Shown here: positions 57,349-64,000 of the stretch, in pieces
Layout of the letters: every line of letters begins with the position of its first letter
Position numbering within the stretch: position 1 is the stretch's first letter
DNA from: Thermoanaerobaculia bacterium
GTDB lineage: Bacteria > Acidobacteriota > Thermoanaerobaculia > Multivoradales > Multivoraceae
Reading direction: 5' to 3'
Length of the DNA: 64,000 nt
Assembly (NCBI GenBank): GCA_022826745.1
Contig: JAJDUI010000004.1
Span: forward strand, 1 to 64,000
Program-made: the position numbers and the translations under genes
The notes under the pieces: generated by a model
What the model saw: only the letters and a program-made list of their open reading frames with translations
What the model was told of the DNA's origin: nothing
The model's database searches: none

Positions 57349-57808
57349 TCAGCCCTTGGACTTGACCTTCGAGTCTTGGATGGCGAGCTTCTTGTCAAAG
57401 GCTACAAGGCGGCTCTTTCCGACACCGAAAACTGCAGCCGCACGTTCCGCATAGTTGAGGGCCAAGGTCTCGTTCAGTCCCACCGGTTCGCGGACGCCAG
57501 TGCGTTCGATCAGTTCCCACACGGACTCCCGGTCAGGATCGAGGGTAAGCAGACAACCGGCACGGAGGAAGCCGTCCATCGGCACGGTCGCCGCCACCAG
57601 GGAGAGGGCCAGGATGTAGTGTCGAAGGTTCCGGCCGTCCTCCCCATCCAAGCGCCGCAACGCCACCAGATTGACCGTGACGTCACGCCGGGAAGAAAGG
57701 TGAACCCGCACCCTCAACTGGCACCAGGAACTGCCGAAGGTGGAGCGCAACCGCAGCGCTTCGGTCATCTGCGAGCAGATCGAGGCTCTCTTGGGTCAGG
57801 GGTCTCAT
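57349..57808 (-). pseudogene. csb1: csb1 (type I-G Cas7) with a large internal deletion
   Basis: The ATG at 57808 shares its A with the csb3 stop (TGATG) and has a GAGGAGGAGA ribosome site. The first ~41 codons are a normal Csb1 start (SLDLLADDRSAAVALHLRQF, then LVPVEGAGSPFFPA). Around 57685-57692 the sequence jumps to the C-terminal part in another frame (RDVTVNLVALRRLDGEDG; MDGFLRAGCLLTLDPD; NYAERAAAVFGVGKSRLVAF). Roughly 200 central residues (normal length is near 350) are missing and the junction is out of frame, meeting TGA at once. The Cas7 filament of the effector complex could not be made from this gene. Confidence 0.82.
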
Positions 57809-58707
57809 CACTGAACGATCTCCTCCTCATGTACTTGGATAATGCTCCTTGCTTGGCCCTCCTTTCCGGGCCAATCCAGGAGCACTACGAATCGGCGGAA
57901 AGGCGCACCAGGGACCGGACTCGTTCGCCGTCCAAGGGCAGCGCGGTGAAGCGCGGGTTCCAGCAGAAGGCGTCGCTCGTCCAAGCCAAGGACTCCGTAA
58001 GCGTACTCCAGCTTGGTCTCGGGGCTACGGATCGGACGAGCGTGCGTCAGGCCAACCGCAGCCAGGACCTCAACGAAGGGGAATCCCACCATACGGATGG
58101 AGTCGTGCCGGTTCGCTGAGAAGCCGTCCTGCAGCGGAAGGTTGTCGCGGCGCCAATCGAGTCGGAAGCTGCTGCTCTGGACTTTGGCCAACGCGAACGG
58201 GTCTCGGGCATGTTGGCTAGCTTCAGGCCGACACAGTTCAAGCGCATCGCGCAGGAGAGCCGCCCCGGGGTAACCGGCCGACCCTCCCCAGAACTTGACG
58301 TTGTCCCGCCGCGTCGTGTCGCCCCAGTAGTCGACCGGAAGTGCTTTGCCTCCCGGCTCTCGAAGCACCGCCGGAAGCACGTCCGGCTTCCCAGGATCAC
58401 GGAACGGAAACGGGTGGTCGGGCGGATCGACCTCCGTCTTGCCCCACTTCTCGTTCCACTTCTTCAGACTAGCCGAGGCATGTGGCGCCCGTGCTACTAC
58501 CCGCGCGGCCTCCAGGAAGCACAGTATCCGGTCAACTGGAGGCTCGTCCCCGTCGGCCGACACGCGGAACTTGACCTCCTCGCCACCAGACCAATCGAAC
58601 GCTCCCTTCGCGGTGCCCAGGAGAACATCGGCCCCCTCCAGGAGCCCGAGGCACGCGAGGACCTGGCCGGGGTTGAACAAGTCCACAGGCAAAGTCGATT
58701 CAGCCAT
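57808..58707 (-). CDS. csb3: Csb3/Cas8-like subunit of type I-G
   Basis: 299 residues; ATG 58707 with a GGTGAG ribosome site, overlapping the cas3 stop by 8 bp. The opening LPVDLFNPGQVLACLGLLEG and the DYWGDTTRRDNVKFWGG motif match the small Cas8-like family found between cas3 and csb1 in I-G loci (GSU0052 group). It is thought to take the large-subunit position of the effector complex. The family name is from memory; position and motifs support it well. Confidence 0.75.
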   Translation of the reverse strand: MAESTLPVDLFNPGQVLACLGLLEGADVLLGTAKGAFDWSGGEEVKFRVSADGDEPPVDRILCFLEAARVVARAPHASASLKKWNEKWGKTEVDPPDHPFPFRDPGKPDVLPAVLREPGGKALPVDYWGDTTRRDNVKFWGGSAGYPGAALLRDALELCRPEASQHARDPFALAKVQSSSFRLDWRRDNLPLQDGFSANRHDSIRMVGFPFVEVLAAVGLTHARPIRSPETKLEYAYGVLGLDERRLLLEPALHRAALGRRTSPVPGAPFRRFVVLLDWPGKEGQARSIIQVHEEEIVQ

Positions 58708-61543
58708 TTCGCTCACCGTTCTCCGGCTTTGCCGACCGGGAGGCGCTCTGATCCGCGGCTCGGAGAATTGCCTCACGCCAGGCGAGCCCCCAAGGTCCGT
58801 AGCGCCCTTGCAGCTTGGTGAATCTCAACGCCGCGTCGCCAGCCTTGATTTCGAGAAGGGAAGGTGGTCCGGTCTCGCAGCCATCGGGCCGGATGAGCGG
58901 CCGGGCATGGCCGTGGTGGGAAGCGATCAGGTGCAAGACCAATTCCCGGGTTTCGGCGGGCAGTTCCCGCGTCTCGGCTTTGAGAAGCGAGCCGAACTCG
59001 TGCCGATAGCCTTCAAGAGCCCACCAGTTGCCGCCCCCTCCCGTCTTGGCGTAGACGCGGCCGTCCTTTGGAGCGTTCATCGCTCGCTGCCATCGAGAGG
59101 CGGCCTTTCCTTCATCGTGCAGCCGCGCCGCCTCGGCCAGCGCTTCTCTTTCCGACTGCGGAAGATCGAGGCGACAAGCGATCGCCCGAACCCGAGCAAC
59201 CACCGCCTCCGTGTGCTCGGCAAGCACCTGAACTCTGGCGCCAGCCGACCGAACGTCCTCGTTCAGCGGCTCGTCCGCCCAGGTCAGAACGGCAAGCCCA
59301 CGGACCGGCGTTCCACCAAGGTCCACGCGAGTCTCGAAGGTGCGGAAGTGGCGCCAGTTGTCGCTCGGCACCGGCTCAACGAGACCCTCGCCATCGTCGG
59401 TGCGGACAACTTCCTGGACTCGAAAACCGATGACGGGCGCAGCGTCAGGGGCCTGCCCCTGCGGTAGGTCTTGCCAACCACGGTCGGAATCGGCGGTTGC
59501 AGTCATCTTGTCCTCTCGCTCGTTCAGCATGCCGTCCCGCAGGCCGCCGATGCGCGAATCCACTACGAGAAGAGCACCCGGCAGCAGAGACTCCCTCCAC
59601 TTCCGCTTCAGCGCATCCCGTTCCTTCCGGGCAGCGACGCTCAACGCCTTGACAGGCGCGGCCATCGTCCGAAGCTCGGACCATCTGATGCTCCCTCGGT
59701 GGCGATGCCCCCGATCCAGCAAGACGCCCACGATCTCGGCCCCGTCCACGAGCGGAGAATCGGCTTGCTGGCTCTTGGCCAGCCTTGCCGCCCGCTTGAG
59801 GAGCCATTCGAGAACTCGGCCTGTGCCGGCCTCCAGCTTCTCCGTGGCGTGAATGGGTGCCGCGCGAAAGTACTCGGTGGCCAACGTTGCGGACAACGTG
59901 ACGTCGTCATCCACTTGAACCGAGGGCAGGTGCGCCCGCCAGACGACCTCGGTCCGCGGCTCCTCAACCTCCTCCCACCCCCGCAGCCAAGGCGCCACCT
60001 CGGGCCGGCCTTCATGCTGGTCAAGAGACGTCATGGCCCATGCATCGAGCAGCGGCCGCGTGAGTTCAGGATGCAAGGGAGCTTTCGTGGTCGCGACACG
60101 AACTACCTCCGGATACCGCTCCTTCAACTCGACCGTTGACGCGGGACTGGCGTCACACCGGTCGCTTCCGCCCAGAGGCCGGAGGCGCTTCAGCGGCGCC
60201 AACCATCGCTCAACCGCCTCCGCCGCCCGCTTCTCCCTCTCGGCCTTGTTTCCAGAGAACAGCGCGCTGGCCGGCTGGGCCGAGAACACGTCAACCCTGG
60301 CGCTACGGTCCTGGCCACCGCGGCGGTTCACCCTTCCCAGGCGTTGGACCATCCGCTCGTACGGCACCAGGTCGCAGACGAGATGGTCCGCATCCAGATC
60401 CACACCGACCTCGCCGGCCGACGTCGCCACCAGGACCGCTGGCGCCTCCCGCTCGAGGCGTGAACCGCCCAGGAAACCCCGCTCTTCGAGCCAGCCCTCC
60501 AACTCGGTCCGCTCATGCACGCGGCGTTCGCCGACAAGCAACTCCGTCGCCCAGTCCCGCGACGTACGGTTCTCGCCCGAACCACGTCGGCACTCCTTGT
60601 CGATGCGTGCCTTGACATCGACTGCTACCTTGCGACTGTTGCTGTAGACGATGATGCGAGCACGCTGGCCCTCCGGTGAAGCTCCGATCTCCACAGTTCG
60701 CTGCGCGAGCTTCTCGGCCAGCGCGCCTGAGTCCTCGACCCTCTCAACGAGTAACCGCTTGTCGGCGTTGAGGCGGTCACAGACCGTTTGCTCGGAACGA
60801 TCCTCGTCGAGCAATGTGAACACGTCCCGGTCCTCCAGACTCGCTGACTGCCGTCCGGTAGCTGACAGCGACATCAGCCGAAACGGCGGCGTCACCGCTC
60901 CAACATCGACCACCGGGCCGAGCTTGTCGTCACGGTGGTCGTCGACCTGTCGAAGCAGAGCTTCAAACGGGGGACAAAGGTGCGCCTCGTCCAGCACCAC
61001 CAAGGCGTCGGCCCCGAGCAGGCCCGCAAGGTAGGGGCGCATACCCTTGGAGACACCGTAGCCCCGAAAGAGCAGCCGGGAACCGATCATGTCGACTGTT
61101 CCGACCACGATCGCCGGAACGGACGGATCCTCCTGCCAAGCCCGGTTGTCCGCGAACCCGCCGCGAAGGGTCGAGATCGGAAGGCCTCCTCCTCGCTCGG
61201 CCACGCCAAGCCCCCTCGCCAGGTCCTTCGGCAAGTTCTGACGAAGACGCTCCGCATAGCGAGTCGCCTGGTCCACCACGGCCCGGCGATCCACGACGTA
61301 TACCAGCCGCCTCGGCAGCTTGGCTCCTTTCCCAAGCGCGATCAGCCACAGCGCCATTACCGCCGTCTTCCCCAGACCCGTCGGTACGTCCACGGCATCG
61401 GGCAGTTCCCCTTGAAGCAGGCGGTCAAGGAGCCGTTGCTGCCAGCGGAACGGTCGATGACACTCGCCATTGTCGGCGGTCAGGGTCTCAAACAGATCCG
61501 CCAAGGAGTCGGCGTCAGCCGACCTGTAGCTGCTTTCGTTCAT
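58700..61543 (-). CDS. cas3: Cas3 helicase-nuclease (type I-G, C-terminal HD)
   Basis: 947 residues from ATG 61543 (a TTG three codons earlier is less likely). Superfamily 2 helicase: RPFRWQQRLLDRLLQG (Q-motif region), VPTGLGKTAVM (Walker A), VVLDEAHLCPP (DEAH), LMSLSATG (motif III), SAGEVGVDLDADHLV and QRLGRVNRRGG (motifs V/VI). The HD nuclease is C-terminal as in I-G: ARLHDEGKAASRW, YRHEFGSLL, LIASHHGHARPL and ILRAADQSAS. All motifs are intact. First gene of the cas run. Confidence 0.92.
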   Translation of the reverse strand: MNESSYRSADADSLADLFETLTADNGECHRPFRWQQRLLDRLLQGELPDAVDVPTGLGKTAVMALWLIALGKGAKLPRRLVYVVDRRAVVDQATRYAERLRQNLPKDLARGLGVAERGGGLPISTLRGGFADNRAWQEDPSVPAIVVGTVDMIGSRLLFRGYGVSKGMRPYLAGLLGADALVVLDEAHLCPPFEALLRQVDDHRDDKLGPVVDVGAVTPPFRLMSLSATGRQSASLEDRDVFTLLDEDRSEQTVCDRLNADKRLLVERVEDSGALAEKLAQRTVEIGASPEGQRARIIVYSNSRKVAVDVKARIDKECRRGSGENRTSRDWATELLVGERRVHERTELEGWLEERGFLGGSRLEREAPAVLVATSAGEVGVDLDADHLVCDLVPYERMVQRLGRVNRRGGQDRSARVDVFSAQPASALFSGNKAEREKRAAEAVERWLAPLKRLRPLGGSDRCDASPASTVELKERYPEVVRVATTKAPLHPELTRPLLDAWAMTSLDQHEGRPEVAPWLRGWEEVEEPRTEVVWRAHLPSVQVDDDVTLSATLATEYFRAAPIHATEKLEAGTGRVLEWLLKRAARLAKSQQADSPLVDGAEIVGVLLDRGHRHRGSIRWSELRTMAAPVKALSVAARKERDALKRKWRESLLPGALLVVDSRIGGLRDGMLNEREDKMTATADSDRGWQDLPQGQAPDAAPVIGFRVQEVVRTDDGEGLVEPVPSDNWRHFRTFETRVDLGGTPVRGLAVLTWADEPLNEDVRSAGARVQVLAEHTEAVVARVRAIACRLDLPQSEREALAEAARLHDEGKAASRWQRAMNAPKDGRVYAKTGGGGNWWALEGYRHEFGSLLKAETRELPAETRELVLHLIASHHGHARPLIRPDGCETGPPSLLEIKAGDAALRFTKLQGRYGPWGLAWREAILRAADQSASRSAKPENGERNG

Positions 61544-61590
61544 TGGGGGCAACCTTCGGTGAAGGCGGCACGGACACTACACCCACGGAG

Positions 61591-61812
61591 TCACTCACCA
61601 TCCAGCCACGAGCCAAACAGAAACGCCCCCACCAGGGCGGCCGCCAGACAAACCGGGCAACCGCCCGCGAGGCCGCCGCAACAGTCCTCGTCGGCCGCCG
61701 GCGGCTCGGGACGCCGCGCGAGCCGCTCCTCGCGTTCCGGCGGCGCGACCACGGTCCAGACGACCAAGGCAACGAAGAGGACGACGCTGACGACCGCGGC
61801 GGTGGCAAGCAT
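61591..61812 (-). CDS. small Cys-containing membrane protein, unknown
   Basis: 73 residues. One N-terminal helix (MLATAAVVSVVLFVALVVW), a charged linker, then a Cys/Gly stretch (DEDCCGGLAGGCPVC) running into a second hydrophobic segment. Composition looks like a genuine short membrane protein rather than a shadow frame. No ribosome site is evident and no family is recognised. It reads towards cas3, 47 bp away. Confidence 0.5.
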   Translation of the reverse strand: MLATAAVVSVVLFVALVVWTVVAPPEREERLARRPEPPAADEDCCGGLAGGCPVCLAAALVGAFLFGSWLDGE

Positions 61813-61933
61813 GAGGAGGGGCTCCGGAGTACGTTCCCGTCGAATCCAGCGGGCGAGAAAGAGATTAGCGCCTCCCAGTCTCAGAACCTGACACCGGCGC
61901 CGCAGACCGCCCCGTAGACCGCGCGGAAGCCGT

Positions 61934-62898
61934 TCAGCGATACTGCTCGATCGCCCGTTCCAGGCGCTCCCGCACCATCTCGACCAGTTCCGGCGGCGCC
62001 AGGACCTCCACGTCCGGGCCGTACCTCAGAATCTCGCTCAGCAGTTCCTCGACCTCGGAGTAGGGCACGGTCAGTTCCAGGCGGCCGTCCGGCAACCGGT
62101 GCGCCGTCTGCTTGCCATGCCAGCGTTCGTCGCCGACCCATCGGGCGCGCTCGCGCCGGAAGCGCAGACGCGCGTAGCCCCGGACCGGGCCGCTGAACAG
62201 GCCGTAGCCGGCGCCGAAGGTGTCGATCATGTCCTTCTCCTGCACCTCGCGGGCGGCGGCGTCGAGGACTTCCGGCGCCGCCATGCGGTCCACGGCGAAG
62301 GTCCGCAGGGATCGGCGGTCCTCGTCCCAGCAGTCGAGGTACCAGTGGTCGCGATAGTGCACCAGCCGTTGCGGCGACGTGGTGCGCTCCGTCGTCTCGC
62401 CGGTCGATCGCGCTTCATAGGTGAACGCAAGCGGCGGCGTTCCACCACGGCCGTTGCGATCGTCTCGAAGCCTCTCGCAACTACGTCCCGGCCGTGCGCG
62501 GGCAGGATGCGGAACCGGTGCGCCGGAAAGCGTTCGCCCCGGCGACTGCCGCGGTCGAGGATGGCCCGGAAGCGGCTTCGGAGCGGAGCGATGAGGTCTT
62601 CGAACAGGCCGGGCTGGACCCGGCTCAGCAGTTCGTCCATGACCAGCAGGGCCTCCAACTCGTCCCTGCGGAACCACAGGCCCGGCAACTCGAACGCGCC
62701 TGCCTCGCGGTCGTAGAACCAGCCCCGGCCAGGCGCGTTCGCGATCGGTGCGCCCAGGTGGTCGCGCAGCATGCGGATCGTCCGGAACAGGGTCGAACGC
62801 GAGCATTCGAGCTCGGCCATCAGGTCGCCGGCCGAGGCGGGATGCCGCCGGGAGTCCAGCACGCGATGAAGCGCGACCATTCGCTCCATCCGGTTCAC
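61934..62898 (-). pseudogene. WYL-domain transcriptional regulator, frameshifted between HTH and WYL domains
   Basis: The N-terminal part reads MNRMERMVALHRVLDSRRHP with an HTH (ASAGDLMAELECSRSTLFRT) up to ETIATAVVERRRL. Near 62440, at a CGC repeat, the frame changes. The other frame continues LAFTYEARSTGETTERTTSP, then LVHYRDHWYLDCWDEDRR, the WYL core, to the C-terminal dimerisation part. The total of 965 bases is one short of 322 codons, so one missing base explains it. WYL regulators sense nucleic-acid ligands and often sit beside CRISPR and other defence genes; this one is near cas3. Confidence 0.82.
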
Positions 62899-62920
62899 GA
62901 TCTGCTTCCCGGAAGCGCCC

Positions 62921-64000
62921 TCACATCCCCCATACCGAGATCACGGCATTCTCGACCGGCTCCTCCCGCCGGAAGATCTTCTCTCGCCACGGTCGATCCT
63001 CCGACCGGTCGAAGACCACCAGGTGCCCCTCGTCGGCCGCGCAGCGGTCCATGTAGGCGGCAGTCTGTTCCAGACCCTCGTTGATCGTGCGTTCCAGGCT
63101 CTTGCGCAGAATCTTGCACTCGATCACGAAGCGCTCCGCGCCTCCCGCGGCACGGGGCCAGACGACGAGGAGGTCGGTGCGGCCACGGCCCAAACCGTAC
63201 TCGCGTTCGATCCGGCCGCCGCTGTTGACGATCCGCTGCAGGAACGCCTGCAACAGGAGTTGCGGGCCGGCTTCCAGGTAGTCGAAGCGCGGAATCCAGT
63301 GCTCGGAATGCTCGCGGAAGAACTCCTGGAAGGCGGTCAACAGCCGAGCGAGGTCCAGCCCGCCGTCCTCGTTCGCATACCAGGCGGCATCCTGCACCAG
63401 CCCTTCCTGGGCGGCCAGGGTCAACTCGCGCGGGACGACTTCGGCATAGATGGGGTTCGCGATCCGCAGCGGTCCTCTCCGCGCGATCAATCCCAGGTCG
63501 CGCACGTACTCGGTGTCGCGGGCGGAGAATTCGCGCTCGTCGCCGCCGGAGAGCAGCGGGCCGACGACCCGCCGCACTCGCTCTTCCCGGAGCTTGTCGC
63601 CGAGCTGGTCGAGGTGTGTTTCGCGGCTCAGGATGAGATTCTCCTGCGCCTCCAGAACGGCCTCCTCCGTGACGGGATCCGCGCCGTAGCGGCCGTCGTC
63701 GTCGCGGGGGCAGGCCCGGTAGGCGAGGGCGTTCACGAGCCAGGGCTGGCCTTGCGTCTGCCGGAAGACCGCCGCCGTCGCCGCGGCGTTGAACTCCTGG
63801 CCGGTCTCCGACGTGTGCTGCGCCAGCAGGGAGCGCACTTCGTTCTCGGTGAAGTCGCCGAGCGTGAGCGACTCGGCCTTGATGTTGAACGCGCTGCCGC
63901 CGGTGATGATCTCCTTCCCGGCGCCGGAGTGGATGCGATAGTCGCGCACGTCGCGGACGCCGCAAAGGACGACGCTTTGGGGAAAGTGCGCCGGACGGTC
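62921..64000 (-). CDS. AAA-like ATPase with C-terminal PD-(D/E)XK domain, 5' end outside the window
   Basis: At least 359 residues; the frame is open to the window edge, where it reads FPQSVVLCGVRDVRDYRIHS. Segments such as FNIKAESLTLGDFTENEVRS and TQGQPWLVNALAYRAC match a family of AAA-like ATPases of unknown role. The C-terminal nuclease-like core has YGLGRGRTDLLVVW (Asp) and RFVIECKILRKS (Glu-x-Lys). The P-loop should lie beyond the window. Family members occur in accessory regions with the DUF1703 type seen at 45.7 kb. Confidence 0.8.
   Translation of the reverse strand, partial: DRPAHFPQSVVLCGVRDVRDYRIHSGAGKEIITGGSAFNIKAESLTLGDFTENEVRSLLAQHTSETGQEFNAAATAAVFRQTQGQPWLVNALAYRACPRDDDGRYGADPVTEEAVLEAQENLILSRETHLDQLGDKLREERVRRVVGPLLSGGDEREFSARDTEYVRDLGLIARRGPLRIANPIYAEVVPRELTLAAQEGLVQDAAWYANEDGGLDLARLLTAFQEFFREHSEHWIPRFDYLEAGPQLLLQAFLQRIVNSGGRIEREYGLGRGRTDLLVVWPRAAGGAERFVIECKILRKSLERTINEGLEQTAAYMDRCAADEGHLVVFDRSEDRPWREKIFRREEPVENAVISVWGM

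Noticed and set aside
61541-61565. TTGGGGGCAAC just before cas3, similar to the IS21 terminus
   Set aside because: Only about 11 bp match and the following bases do not continue the terminal repeat pattern; likely chance.

Overview
The window is a high-GC (roughly two-thirds G+C) chromosomal segment from a Gram-negative bacterium. It carries outer-membrane beta-barrel genes, a LolA-like periplasmic carrier, a PstS lipoprotein and porin-like proteins. The mix of a DUF5916/CBM9 outer-membrane protein, a lipase maturation factor, SulP-STAS-cNMP transporters, a methylating polyketide synthase and dense defence and toxin-antitoxin (TA) genes is what I would expect in Acidobacteriota or a related phylum, possibly a host-associated (for example sponge) lineage. 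That taxonomic placement is inference; no rRNA or other marker gene is present.

Layout. 0.05-9.9 kb holds metabolic and transport genes: RidA-like, ThuA-like, two tandem SulP transporters (the upstream one frameshifted into the downstream one), a lipase maturation factor, an aminotransferase and a CitE/HpcH-type lyase. 9.95-17.45 kb is a defence island: an XcyI-type restriction endonuclease with its amino-methyltransferase, then a two-gene operon of an AAA/DUF4143 ATPase and a 1397-residue NACHT-like NTPase with a C-terminal PD-(D/E)XK nuclease. The island ends at a 54-bp relic of a DUF5916 gene. 17.5-30.95 kb has an NCS2 permease diverging from a 3188-residue type I PKS (KS-AT-DH-MT-ER-KR-ACP-KS, with the second AT missing), followed by a convergent operon of free-standing ACP, phosphopantetheinyl transferase and alpha/beta hydrolase. 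Together these look like a compact pathway for a reduced, alpha-methyl-branched acyl product. 31-43.1 kb carries a DUF5916 outer-membrane protein, a LolA-like/FtsX-type ABC/outer-membrane protein operon and a pst phosphate operon with two non-equivalent PstB ATPases.

43.1-49.75 kb is an unstable accessory zone: four TA modules in 2.5 kb (one toxin frameshifted, one reduced to a relic), a AAA-ATPase/PD-(D/E)XK protein, a probable relic of a type III-B cmr4 gene, an istB relic and an intact IS21-type element abutting a CRISPR array. 49.76-61.54 kb is a type I-G (formerly I-U) CRISPR-Cas locus: 34 identical 36-bp repeats, leader, cas2, cas4-cas1 fusion, csb2, csb1, csb3 and cas3, with a HigBA module on the opposite strand inside the cas gene string. 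csb1 (the Cas7 backbone gene) has lost about two-thirds of its length, so interference is probably dead or dependent on another copy, while the adaptation genes look intact. The window closes with a small membrane protein, a frameshifted WYL regulator and a partial ATPase/nuclease gene running off the end.

Single-base frameshifts recur in otherwise well-conserved genes (SulP-1, a PIN toxin, the WYL regulator and possibly the PPTase). Some may be assembly indels rather than biology, and these gene calls should be read with that in mind.
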